Below, piece after piece: positions 47,244 through 59,085 of a stretch of 64,000 bases of DNA; position 1 is the stretch's first letter, and each line of letters starts with the position of its first letter. Where the stretch lies: positions 1-64,000 of the forward strand of contig CAKAKS010000179.1 in the NCBI GenBank assembly GCA_916700875.1, given 5' to 3'. The DNA is from Sebastes aleutianus (taxonomy: Eukaryota > Chordata > Actinopteri > Perciformes > Sebastidae). The position numbers and the translations under genes were made by a program. A model generated the notes under the pieces. That model searched no databases. It had not been told where the DNA came from and saw only the letters and a list, made by a program, of their open reading frames with translations.

Positions 47244-47674
47244 ATTCTTTTAAGTAAATAACTGACATTTAATTTTCTATCCAGCAGATGGTGCTATTTG
47301 ATTAATTAACATATTTTACAGAAGCTTTCCACATAATGTGCCTTAGCATTGTTACCTGTTTAAAAAAATATTTATTTTTAAGTGAAAAACAAAACATACA
47401 TAATAAAATGCGTTGACATTGTAAACAAATGTTTGACTCCAGAAACACCTAGTTAAAACACAAATTTAATATTTTATGTTTAACATGTTTTAAGAAATAA
47501 CCACCATGTCAAATCATGTGTTATTAAACCAAAGTGTTAAATCATGAAATCATATTTTTATTAAATAAAAATGTACTCATGCATGGTACACAGCAAAAAT
47601 ATGAATGAAAAACATAAAACATTAAAAAAAAACGTAAATAACCATAAATAACTCTCTAAGAATCAGCTCCACCA

Positions 47675-47934
47675 TCAGGCCAGTTTCACCAGTCTCTCAC
47701 TGGCCTCCCACAGTTTCTCTGTCACACCAGCGTCTCTTGTGAAAGGACGCAGAGTAGCTGGTCGGCAGTCAACGAAGTAACCTCCGCTGTGTTTGGCAGC
47801 TTCATCTGACACAGCACAGTAGACGACAGTCTGAGCTCCAATCTCACACGGCACAAAAAACATCCACATGATCACCTGCATCAGCATCCGGAACAGGATG
47901 GAGTAGTGGCACGTCCAACCGCTTTGGACAAAAC
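47675..47934 (-). CDS. DHRS13/retinol dehydrogenase-like last exon (unit 8)
   Basis: Open 260-nt exon with acceptor CTCCAG|GT at 47935 and TGA stop, 577 bp 5' of TRIM copy 8. It reads FTRDAGVTEKLWEASERLVKL, the same version as unit 1. No upstream exon of the enzyme is present between it and the next unit. Confidence 0.7.
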
Positions 47935-48437
47935 CTGGAGCGACACATGGAAGCAGAGATATTAGGAGAGATATATGTAGTGTGAGGAATATACACACTG
48001 TATGTTCAAGGTGGGCGATATGATTCAACTCTTCTAGCTTTGGATTAGTCATTTTATATCTTCATTTACGTATATCTGTCAAAGTTAACGCGGTAATAAT
48101 GTATGGACATGTGTATGTATGCGTGCATGAAACTGTAGTTGGCTGGTTAAATGGTTGTATGGTTATGTCTCAAACATTGCAGTTATTGCTAAACATAAAG
48201 TGAATCCAGCTCACAGTTAGCACTATTTAAAGCTAGCACTGGAGACCTCAAGGCAGCACAAGGCATGGTACATTCCTCAGTCTGTGTGGTCGTGTTACTT
48301 TGCTACTATACTCTTAAATACTGGATCAATTTGTGTTATAATTATTCAGCACTTTTGCACCAGATTGTGATTGTTGCATCAGTGTTTTACCATTCTTGCA
48401 CAATTTATCCTGCACCATGTATATTTATTCATCACTC

Positions 48438-49212
48438 CAGTGGTGTATTTACTCAATAACTGTACTTAAGAACAAACTTGTTCTTGTTGTACTTGTTCTT
48501 TACTTGAGTACTTCCATTTCATGCAACTTATACTTCTAGTCCACTACATGTCAGAGAGAAATATTGCACTATTTCCTCCACTACATTTGTCTGACAGCTT
48601 TAGTTACTTTTCAGATTACAATTTTTTCTTCCTGAAAACCATGTACTGTATCTCCAGATGTGTTGGTTTTGAATGTTTGTGATAAACTGAAGGATGAAAT
48701 GTTCCTTTATGGGTTGAGACATTTCTCCAACAGTACTTCTTAAGCTAAATAAACTATTTCAAAAGTCTCTTGGATCAGCTGGAAAATGCATCGTCACAAA
48801 GCTGAAAACTGGGCTGGTTTTCTGACAACATGAAAAGTTGACTTTTTAGGACTGCTACGCTACAAACAAACATATGATGATCTTATAGAATATGATGCAT
48901 TACTGTAGATTAAACTACCCAACAGTATATAAAGGAGTTAAAATTAGCACAACCTAAAACATCTACAGCAGTAAAATGCAACATACACATTAATGTAACA
49001 GGAATATTAATCCAAAAAATCAGATATAATAGTAAAACACTGACGAGAACATTTTACTGCACAATGAGTACTTTTAATTGAAATGTATTTTGCTGATACA
49101 TACTTTTACCTAAGTACGGTTCTGAATGCAGGACTTTAACTTGTAGTATTTTCACAGTGTTGTATTAGTACTTTTACTTAAGTAAAGGCTCTGAATACTT
49201 CTTCCACCACTG
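48438..49212. mobile_element. Non-autonomous hAT-like MITE, unit 9
   Basis: Same position and ends as in units 1 and 2, uninterrupted. Confidence 0.75.
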
Positions 49213-49630
49213 CTCCACTCTACTCATTCTACAGTATGTTGATGTGGAGAGAAAACCTTACAGCTTTAATATTCCTTATTACATATATTGATTATTATTT
49301 TTAGTGTATATCTACAGATAACATTACACATGTTCTGCTGAAAGTGGATTTAAGTCCTGGACAGTTTTTGTTGGAAAAGACTGTGGATAGTCATTTGTTT
49401 CTTCATCATAGTCAGTCACCTGCACCTTCTAACAGAGGACAGGAATATCTAACTGCAGCACACCAGTGTTGGTTCACACACAGTGTCCCTCACCACCTGT
49501 ATGTACTTCTACATGTCACTAAACAGCTGAGTGGAGTTTTTCTTTTGGTTAACACAAACAGAATATGAAAAAATTAGAAAAGCACAAAAGGAAGAATGTA
49601 AAAAGAAACATGGAAATAACGATTAAGTAT

Positions 49631-49640
49631 TTTATTTATT
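49631..49640 (-). terminator. Candidate poly(A) signals, TRIM copy 9
   Basis: Overlapping AATAAA pair on the minus strand, about 940 nt after the stop. Confidence 0.35.
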
Positions 49641-50575
49641 AGCAATCTGTATCCACAACATCAGAATTTAAATGAAGATGCTACAGTAACACAAACTAAC
49701 AGGTAGCCTCTTTAGTGCTGAATAATTTTATTTGTGTATTTGTTTTCTGAGATAATTACATGAACAATTACAAGACTGTGCAGCAAACAATAATATCCAT
49801 GTAATAAAATGTGACAAAGTGGAAATAAAATGATCAAAATCCACGTCAGCCTGTAAAAAAATAAAGCGTACTTTGTCTCCACCTTGTGGAACTAAACAGA
49901 ATGAAAATTATACCCATAAATCAACACTATCAACTGTATTATTTGGTATGTTGACTCTGAAAATATTTGTTCAAAATGATATAAAATGAATAGAATGTAA
50001 TTCTGCATCATCACTGCTAATCTGATTTGTTTGCACATAAAACAAGTGAAGGAACTGAAGCGTTTATCTATGAAAGTAACCAGTTACTATGAAACACAAT
50101 GAATAAATTGTGAAATGTAAAAAATAAACAAGGTAAAATGAAGCTTTTTGTGATTATGTAATTTAAAATTATAGCTTTTTTTTAAAGTAAACTTAATGTT
50201 GTAGGTTCCTTGGAAAATAAAATAAAAAAATCTGCAGATAAACGTAGAAATATAATTATGACAGTAAATCTACTCGTCCCAGTTCTTGCAGCATATTTAC
50301 ATCACAAACACCATTTTGGAGAGAATGCTTCACACAACTTATTCTGCCTCCATTTATGCTTTAGTTTCTCATTCTGTGCTTTGGAAATATATTTTACAAC
50401 AACCAAGGAATGTGTTCCATCATGTAATTTGCTTAAAGAGATCAAATCTAATTTTTTCTTTAATCTTAATCTCTATATTTTCTTCATGTACTTTGAAATT
50501 ACACGATTCTCTCCCATAAAGAACTAACTGGCAAGAAAAAACCTGTTGTAAAAATCCTAATAAATCACTTCGACC

Positions 50576-52018
50576 TCACCACCCTCCCTGAACATCACAG
50601 AGAATCTCAGTTTGACAGATTTTGATATCAACAGTTTTAGCATCACCATCCTCTCCAATATTGAAATATGGGAAGAGTTTCTCAGTGAAAGTGTCTCTGT
50701 GAGTGGAGATGTGAGTCATGTCTTCAGGGTCGTAGAAGGACACCTCCCCCCTGTCATAGTCCAGCTGGACTCTGATCTTCTGGAGACTCTTCTTCACTCC
50801 GACTGTCTTACCAACAACATCAGTGTATTTTCCACTGAGATGAGTTAAATACCAGATTCCAGATTTTGGTGTGGCATATATCTCTCCCTTCCTGTCAACT
50901 GACTCTTTAGCCAAACCTACGAGCCAGACAGGATGGTCTCCCACCTCCACCTCCCAGCTGTGTTTCCCTGAGATGAAGCCCTCAGAGCCCAGAACCATGG
51001 CATACTTAGTGTTTCTCTCTGGATTGTCAGGAAGCTGCTGGTTTGTGTCTCCACGTCTCACACTGGTCAGATCATCAGACAGATAGAGAATGGGGCATAC
51101 AGTGTTTGGGTCCAGAATGACAGGACTGAAGTGGACCTTGTCCTTCATCTTCTCCCAGACTCTGAAGGACAGGTTGCCCAGGTGTTTGGCCACATCTATC
51201 AGCGCTCCTGAGACCAGCTGTGGATCTGACAGTGAGCACTGGACTCTGGCTCTGGTCTGAGTGGCTTTATAACTGCTGAGGAAGGGCACGTTGTGTTTCT
51301 GCAGGTCTTCTTCAACAGCAGAGATACTGTCTGTCAGAGAGGAGATGTGCTCCTGAATCATCTTCATCTCTTTGCTGATAGTCTTCCCCTTCTGCTCCTC
51401 TTCCTCCCTCAGAGCTGCCAGTCTGGACTCCTCTTCCTCTTTCAGGAACTGGTGGAGCTTGTTGAACTCTGCTCTGATCTGCCTCTCTGTGGACAACAGC
51501 TGCTTCTTGGAGTGTTTAACTATTTTATCGTATGTTTTCTCTACTTGTTTGTGTTTGTCCCTCTTGTCCTGTAGAGCGTCTAAGTCAGATTTCAGCTGGT
51601 CCTTCAGGTCACTGACTGCTTGTTCTACAGGAACCACCTTGTGACTCTGGTGGAGAGAAAACTCACAGACAGGACACACACCTTTCTGCTCGTCCTCACA
51701 GAACCAATATGGGACCTCCGGATGTTTATCACACACAACCTCCTCTTTCTTCCCTTCTTTTTCTGTCTCAGATGATCCAGCTTTCTGTCTCTCAGCAAAC
51801 GAGTCAGACAGTTCTTTCAGAGCAAAGTTCACTGCTGGTTCATCCGTTGAGGACTTTGTTTTACAAATGGGACAGTTTTTGTTTTCAGCTTGTTCCCAGA
51901 ATTTCTTCAGGCAGCTTGAACAGAAGCTGTGGCTGCAGCTCAGAGACACAGGATCTCTGAAAGTCTCTGAACACACATGGCAGTTCAGGTAACTTTCAAA
52001 AAGAGCTTTGTCAGCCAT
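50576..52018 (-). CDS. TRIM35-like E3 ubiquitin ligase, copy 9, intact
   Basis: Single-exon 480-residue ORF starting ATG (MADKALFESYLNC), two residues shorter before the RING than the other copies. All RING ligands are present. B-box2 reads CDKHPEVPYWFCEDEQKGVC, with QKG replacing the ERA of copy 4. The coiled coil has its own changes (SKEMKM, SSLTDS, KIVKHSKKQ). SPRY variable segments read VCPI, NTKYAMV, VWLVGL, EIYATPKS, THLSGKYTDVV. The tail is extended by CDVQGGW. It lacks the ISRE/TATA promoter of copies 1-8, so it may be regulated differently. It is the most distinct intact member. Confidence 0.93.
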   Translation of the reverse strand: MADKALFESYLNCHVCSETFRDPVSLSCSHSFCSSCLKKFWEQAENKNCPICKTKSSTDEPAVNFALKELSDSFAERQKAGSSETEKEGKKEEVVCDKHPEVPYWFCEDEQKGVCPVCEFSLHQSHKVVPVEQAVSDLKDQLKSDLDALQDKRDKHKQVEKTYDKIVKHSKKQLLSTERQIRAEFNKLHQFLKEEEESRLAALREEEEQKGKTISKEMKMIQEHISSLTDSISAVEEDLQKHNVPFLSSYKATQTRARVQCSLSDPQLVSGALIDVAKHLGNLSFRVWEKMKDKVHFSPVILDPNTVCPILYLSDDLTSVRRGDTNQQLPDNPERNTKYAMVLGSEGFISGKHSWEVEVGDHPVWLVGLAKESVDRKGEIYATPKSGIWYLTHLSGKYTDVVGKTVGVKKSLQKIRVQLDYDRGEVSFYDPEDMTHISTHRDTFTEKLFPYFNIGEDGDAKTVDIKICQTEILCDVQGGW

Positions 52019-52330
52019 TTGTCTTGGTATCTTAATTGTCTTTCAAAAGCGAGACTCACCGAGTTACTGTCCCGTCTCTTGATTGCTTCAAATAATCCAA
52101 ACGTGTGTTTTCCAGCAGAGATCTCACACCCTGTGATGGCGTGTCAGCTCTGATCAACAATGTCATAATCTACTTTCATCTTCACTCACCTCCGTCACAG
52201 GGTGAATTATTAGGAGGAAATGCTGCCATGTCAATTAGTCACCAGCAGATGGTGTCAGGATGTTTTCAGAGGTACATTTTCTCTCTTCATTCACTACAGT
52301 ACAAAATTCATTGTCTGTAGGCAAATTATA
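52019..52330 (-). promoter_or_regulatory. TRIM copy 9 upstream region, diverged, no ISRE seen
   Basis: Distantly similar to the copy 1-8 promoter: CCCTGTGATGGCGTGTCAG for CCCTGTAATGGCGTCTCAG, GGTGAGTCTCGCT before the ATG, and ACCAGCAGATGGTG further up. In place of the ISRE is GTGAAGATGAAAGTAG (minus strand), which breaks the GAAANNGAAA spacing, and there is no TATAAA. Confidence 0.45.
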
Positions 52331-53401
52331 GGTCTTAAACATTTCTTTTGTTTCTTGTCTACTTAATAAAGAATTTCACTTCTACAGCTCATAAAAACAC
52401 CATAAACTAGAAACAAGGAGAGGTTTTTCTTTCGTCCTCCAGTGAGGACTGAACATTTGATGAGGCTGACTGACACTAAACCAGTTTAACATCATTCTTC
52501 ATTTTTCAGCCAACAGGAACATGTAAGAGAAAACATGTTCTGCTAACACGTCAGTGAGACTCTGTTTATCACATCCAGTATGATTAAATGTTTGGCATTC
52601 AATTAAAATACAGGTACATGGTTAGTTTTTAATTCAACCCTCATTTGACCTTTCTTTCCTTTCATTAGGAAATGTTGTTCAAACTCTCACTAACAGTCTC
52701 TGTTTGGTCACTTGTTTCATTAAATGCACTGAAATGTCAAAGCTGCTCTGACAGTGATTTGTTTTATGAGTCTGTTCAGAGAGAAAGTCACTTCTGAATG
52801 ATGACATTAGACCAACATGTTGCACAACAGTCAGTGTAAAGCTCATCAGTCACACATTAAACTATTGAAAGTGCAGATCTGCTGCCGACTCTGAGACAAA
52901 AGCTGCACAGACTGTTAATCTACTGTACACAGTGGAGTAAAGTAACTAAGTACATTTACTAAAATATTATACAACAAGTCAGAGGCAAATATTGTACTTT
53001 TTACCTCACTAAATTTACTTTATACCATGTATAAAATACAATCAATAAATAAATGATGATGTATTATTATAGGTAACAATAAGATAAGACTTTATTCAGG
53101 GGACTGATTAGGTATTTTTTTATGGTGTAACTTCACTGTCTGTGTTTTTTAATGTATTTAAGTTACATAATTGCTATTAAAAAATGTTAAATATTAAAAA
53201 AAGGTAACAGTTCCGTATGAGAAAACTGTATAAATATATTTGTTTATATGTTCTGTATGAAATTTAAGAGAGGGACAGTTTCTGTTTGTGTCATTTATTT
53301 TATTTACATTAATATAAACCCACTATACGACCATTGTGTCAATGTATTGTGTAGAGTATACATTTAAAAAAATGGAACCATACTGTAATGTCAAAGCAAC
53401 G
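52331..53401. other. Unique AT-rich spacer 5' of TRIM copy 9
   Basis: Not repeated elsewhere in the window except a short ACTAAGTACATTTACT-type MITE-like stretch near 52945-53025. I see no gene, RNA or clear transposon end. Confidence 0.5.
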
Positions 53402-53605
53402 GAGGATTTACTACTAGACATGTGCTGTTTGTCCAAAAGAGATGACCCTTTCTACTCTGTGTCCTTTGTCATGAATGCAGATGTGGAATAAACCAGCTGT
53501 TACCACAAGCCTGACAAGCTCCGGGTGATTAATTTGGAAAGGAGACATCTCACAGAGGTCACAGAGGTCAGCATCCACAGTGTTGAGCTGACTACTGACA
53601 GGTCG
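53402..53605 (+). pseudogene. Exon-like fragment of unknown gene with in-frame stop
   Basis: The plus-strand frame starting GAG GAT TTA reads about 28 codons (including DMCCLSKRDDPFYSVSFVMN), a TAA at about 53489, then about 38 more open codons (YHKPDKLRVINLERRHLTEV, SIHSVELTTDRS) up to the shared tail. Composition is protein-like and unlike the surrounding AT-rich noise. I do not recognise the family. It may be one exon of a decayed gene carried in at the unit junction, or chance. Confidence 0.25.
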
Positions 53606-55879
53606 GTGGGTCTTTTCTCTGTGGACATGTGTATGTATGCGTGCATGAAACTGTAAGTTGGCTGGTTAAATGGTTGTATGGTTATGTCCCAAACATTGCA
53701 GTTATTGCTAAACATAAAGTGAATCAGTTAGTATACAGTTAGTACTATTTAAAGCTAGCACTGGAGACCTCAAGGCAGCACAAGGCATGATACATTCCTC
53801 AGTCTGTGTGGTCGTGTTACTTTGCTACTACACTCTTAAATACTGGATCAATTTGTGTTGTAAATATTCAGCATTTGTTGGTCATATTTATTTGTCCAAG
53901 GTTGCCTTTTGCACCAGATTGTGGTTGTTGCATCAGTTTTTACCATTTTCACATATTTATCCTGCACCATGTTCATTTATTCACTTCTCCAGTGGTGGAA
54001 TGTAACTAAGTGAATTTCCTTGGAAATTGGAGGCCCCAGGCAGTTGTCTAAAAGTAAAGTCTGCTCCTGACTGTTTTTTCTTCGTGAACCAGAGTGTTTA
54101 TCACTGGTGTTTCTGACTGTTAGTAGTTGGGAAACTTGGGTGTGTGATGCAACTAAGTCATGGCAGGTGTACTGCTCAGAACTCAAGGAAGGGCAAAGTC
54201 GAGTGTGAAGTTGTTTGTATGAGCTGTTCTCGAGAAAGCTGCAAGCAGCAACGCCACAGGCCGAGCATTCAGCCCGTTCTGAACAGACATGTTTACAACG
54301 GGCACTGCACTAGTTGATATAAAACAGAGAAAAGCATTAAATCCTCATGTGATGAAGATGATCTCGCATGCTGTTCTATGGGGCTCTGTGTTGTCAGTGC
54401 AGAATGGCTGCCTTTTCTACATAGCTCAGAGAACATGAGGAGCGCTTGTTGACCATCAGCACCAAGAGTGACTGTTGCTTCACTTCTCCTGCATGTCAGT
54501 GTGAGGAACAGTATGAAGGACGAAACCTGCCAAAAAAAAATATGAATAAATAAATTACTTGATAAATAAATAAATATTGATGTCTTAAATACATTCAATT
54601 TAATAATTAATTAATTAATTAAAAAATAAATTAAAAATAATAATAAAAATAAATTTAAAATAAATAAAGAAATTGAAAAGTTAATACAAATTAAATTAAA
54701 GAGTATATATGGGAATTAATACAAAGATAAATAAACGAAGAAGAAAATATCTTATGTCACATTTTATCAATCAATTAATGCCTACATCTACATTTAATGT
54801 CATATGTATGTATTTATCGAGTCATTTCTTTATTTGTTTTCTTATATTGACAGGTTCGTACCTCCATAGCACAGCACTTTGAGTCCAACTGACAGATGAG
54901 AGGCAGTTCAGAGAGTGAATGAGCTCCAGCAGGGGGCGCAGTCACACAAAGTAAAGCACTAACACACTCAGATGGAGGCCACATTGATGCTTCTAATGTA
55001 GCTGCACAATAAGTTGACTTTAGTGTCTCTAAATCTATCAGACAATGCAGTCAGAGACAACAGCAGTCTATCACTGTAGGATAAGAAAAAGCTCCCATTA
55101 TAATTATTGATCACAGTTATGACCAAAATGATTACAGTTTGACATCATGATGTTGATACATGATTGTTTTCCTCAGAGATTTTGAGGAACAAAATCATTC
55201 TCCTTTATTCATCTTATATCAGCAACTGTTTCCAGACGCTTTTTACTTTCTTAATTAAATTAAATGCATCAATAGCGCTAATAAACCCTGATTCTGTATG
55301 AAAGATCAAAGCTGACATCATGACAGAAAATGATTCATTGTGCAGCTCTACATATAAACTACATTACCGGTCCTTCTCTGGTCTCTTGAGGTCAGTGCGA
55401 GCTCTGCTGCCTTCCTGTCAGCTGTTTAGTCAGATGAAGCATCTCTGAGATAAACTGGAGCCACTGTGTTCACTCTGAACCTCTGCCATCTTCTTTCTCC
55501 AGCCAGTGACTAAGTTGCACTGACAACACTGAGTTGGCTTCTCTTCGTCTTTCACTCTTTCTCCCATTCCCTCTGTTTCCAACCTTATTCAATCATTTCT
55601 CTGCAGTCGGCTCTTTCTAGTTTCCCTTTGTCTCTTTCTGTCACTTTGGGTTTCTTCTCTATAATAATATTAATCCTCTAGTTCTCTGATTCTTCGGATT
55701 ATTGCTCTGTTCTCTTACATGCTACACGTGTTTCTATAACTTCAAGAAAATGTGTTAAGGTGTTATCAATAAAATGATCATTTAAATAGAAAAGTGAATC
55801 AGTTTCTGTGTTGCAGCACAGCTTTGATTTTATATTGATAGAAGAAACTCGGGACAGAAATGAACTCGTTAATGTTTTT

Positions 55880-56400
55880 TAGGGATGCACCGATACGACT
55901 TTTTCAGTCCCGATACCGATAGCGATACCTGGGCTTTGGGTATCGGCCGATACCGAGTACCGATCTGATACCAGTGTTTAATTAATAAGCTGTATGCCTC
56001 ACTGTGTGGAAGTGACTGGGATCATTCTTTTATGTGTAAGGCAACATCAGTCTTGACTTAAACATTGCTTTCATAACTTTGTAAAACAAAATGCGACACA
56101 TAAAAACATAGATATAAATTGATTTAATTGTTCTTTTTTATTAAATAATAAATCATACAGTAACTTGGTAAAAAATCCTTAAAATTAACAGTAATTACAA
56201 TTCAAGTGTAAACATTTTTAATGCAGCAACAAATTGGTCAAAACTTAAACAGGAATTAAAATTACAGTATATAATGTATATAGTATATAAACATAAAATT
56301 GAATTGAATAGATCAGCCTCATTGTCACCGATATCTGATCCAGTTATTTGAATCAATATCGGCCCGATATCGATCCAGTACCGGTATCGGTGCGTCCCTA
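55880..56400. mobile_element. hAT-like MITE with TAGGGATGCACCGAT ends (unit 10)
   Basis: Best-preserved copy: TAGGGATGCACCGAT ... ATCGGTGCGTCCCTA, with flanks ATGTTTTT and ATGTTTCT agreeing at 7 of 8 bases. 521 bp, non-coding. Confidence 0.88.
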
Positions 56401-57645
56401 ATGTTTCTGACCAGAATATTTGCTGACCAGGTAGAAAACATACAAGTTGTTGAATCCAACATGAAGTGAATCCACAGTGTGAAATTCTGCAGTTCATCCA
56501 ACACAGTCTCATGTGCTGATGGGTTGTTTCACATCTAATGGACAATTAACATAAACACACAGAAACAAACAGCAGCTCCGCCTTCATAAATGTTCAAGAA
56601 TTATGAAATAAATGCTGCTATGCAGTCTGAAAGATAAAGATTAATGTTAGAGATCAAGATTAAGGTGACCACTGCTCGCAACCTTTAAAATTCAACATCC
56701 ACAATTCAATTTAAGGTCAGGGCTTTGCAGTCAACATTTAATATGTATTATTGAAAATGAGAAAATTATTTATGAAGAAAAAATTCCAAACATTTGCTCC
56801 AATTTGAGAATTTGTTGTTTTTATTTGGCATTTTTCACAGTTTTCTGATATTTCAATCAACAGATTCATTGATAATAGAAACAGTCTTTAGTTGCAGCCT
56901 TAATCCACACAATCTTAAAGTCAATATTTTTAATTTTATTGCAATTTTGGGCTTCTCTAATTTGGTTTAAACATTGAAGAGTAATGTAAATATTTTCAAG
57001 CAATTTCTGCAGAATTTTCTACAGTCAAAGAAACACAAATAAGGAAGTAAATTGAGTTTGTTTGGATAAAACAGAGATAATATATAAAATATGTCTGACA
57101 GTCAACAGTCACACATGGTAAAGAAATAACAGATGAATTATTATTATCAACATTGGTCCATTCTGCAAAGTAAAACATGATGTTGATTTTTATAAAGCAT
57201 TTAGAAATCTGAATATAATAATATAAATGCATTTTCAGAAAGTTATTTACTGAATTACTTTCACAACCTGGATAATTAAAAGATGAAAAGTAATTATAAA
57301 ATGTAAAAAATAAACAAGGTAAGGTGAAGCTTTTTGTGGTTATATGATTTAAAATGAAAGACTATTGGAAAAGAATATGCAAACTGAAGTTTGTTAATAC
57401 TTGAAAATAAAAACAAATCTGTAGATAAAAGTAAAAATAAAATGATCACATGAAATCTACTCGTCCCAGTTCTACGACACAAACACATCATGTTATTTGA
57501 TGAAAGAGATCAAATCTTATTTTTTCTCTCATCTGGATCTCTACATCTTCTTCATGTACCTTCAAATGACAGATTCTCTCCTATAAAGAACTAACTGACA
57601 AGAAAACACCTCCGTTATAAAAATCCTAATAAATCACTTTCGACC

Positions 57646-59085
57646 TCACCACCCTCCCTGAACATCACAGAGAATCTCAGTTTGACAGATTTTGATATCA
57701 GAAGTTTTAGCATCAACAGCCTTTCCAATATTGAACCATGGGAAGAGTTTCTCAGTGAAAGTGTCTCTGTAAGTGTAGATGTGAGTCATGTCTTCAGGGT
57801 CGTAGAAGGACACCTCCCCCCTGTCATAGTCCAGCTGGACTCTGATCCTCTGGAGACTCTTCTTCACTCTGACTGTCTCACCAAGACCATTAATGTATTT
57901 TCCACTGCGATGACTTAAACACCAGATTCCATTCTTTGCTGAAGCGTTTGTCTCTCCCTTCCTGTCAGTTGACTCTTTAGCCAAACCTACAAGCCAGACA
58001 GGACGGTCTCCCACCTCCACCTCCCAGCTGTGTTTCCCTGAGCTGAAGCCCTCAGAGCCCAGAAGATTGGGAAACTTAGTGAATCTCTCTGGATTGTCAG
58101 GAAGCTGCTGGTTTGTGTCTCCACATCTCACACTGGTCAGATCATCAGACAGATAGAGCCTGGGGTATGCAGTGTTTGGGTCCAGAATGACAGGACTGAA
58201 GTGGACCTTGTCCTTCATCTTCTCCCAGACTCTGAAGGACAGGTTGCCCAGGTGTTTGGCCACATCTATCAGCGCTCCTGAGACCAGCTGTGGATCTGAC
58301 AGTGAGCACTGGACTCTGGCTCTGGTCTGAGTGGCTTTATAACTGCTGAGGAAGGGCACGTTGTGTTTCTGCAGGTCTTCTTCAACAGCAGAGATACTGT
58401 CTGACAGAGAGGAGATGTGCTCCTGAATCATCTTCATCTCTCTGTTGATAGTCTTCCCCTTCTGCTCCTCTTCCTCCCTCAGAGCTGCCAGTCTGGACTC
58501 CTCTTCCTCTTTCAGGAACTGGTGGAGCTTGTTGAACTCTGCTCTGATCTACCTCTCTGTGGACAACAGCTGCTTCTTGGAGTGTTGAATCACTTCATGG
58601 TATGTTTTCTCTACTTGTTTGTGTTTGTCCCTCTTGTCCTGTAGAGACTCTAAGTCAGATTTCAGCTGGTCCTTCAGGTCACTGACTGCTTGTTCTACAG
58701 GAACCACCTTGTGACTCTGGTGGAGAGAAAACTCACAGACAGGACACACAGCTCTCTCTTCATCCTTACAGAACAGTTTAGGCTCTTCTGGATGTTTACT
58801 ACACACCACCTCCTTCTCTTCTTTTTCTGTCTCAGATGATCCAGTTTTCTGTCTCTCAGCAAACGAGTCAGACAGTTCTTTCAGTGCAAAGTTCACTCCT
58901 GGAAAATCCTTTGAGAATTTTCTTTTACAAATGGGACAGTTTTTGTTTTTAGCTTGTTCCCAGAATTTCTTCAGGCAGCTTGAACAAAAGCTGTGGCTGC
59001 AGCTCAGAGACACAGGATCTCTGAAAGTCTCTGAACACACATGGCAGTTCAGGTAACTTTCAACAAGAGCAATTCTCTCAGCCAT
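57646..59085 (-). pseudogene. TRIM35-like copy 10, single nonsense codon
   Basis: One continuous frame of 480 codons from ATG (MAERIALVES) to the CDVQGGW tail, interrupted only by TAG at 58551-58549 where the other copies have CAG (STER-Q-IRAEF). The stop falls in the first part of the coiled coil, so the product would be a 178-residue RING/B-box protein without dimerisation or SPRY domains. RING and B-box ligands are all present (CSKHPEEPKLFCKDE, a third B-box version). SPRY variable segments beyond the stop read AYPR, KFPNL, VWLVGL, ETNASAKN, SHRS. This could be a segregating null allele, a young pseudogene, or a functional short RING/B-box product. Confidence 0.9.

Larger units (their letters stand above)
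43341..48248. repeat. Tandem unit 8 (type I flank, TRIM copy 8)
   Basis: Type I layout. The flank 44299-45673 holds no gene. Its right tail shares with unit 1 the derived join GTAATAATGTATGGACATG near 48095, and its DHRS13-like exon shares the FTRDAGVTEKL version. Confidence 0.85.
48249..53770. repeat. Tandem unit 9 (type I flank, TRIM copy 9, divergent upstream)
   Basis: Type I layout up to the TRIM gene; the flank 49213-50575 has no gene. From the ATG (52018) rightwards the sequence no longer matches units 1-8 until about 53607, where the common tail (GTGGACATGTGTATGTATGCG) resumes. Confidence 0.8.
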
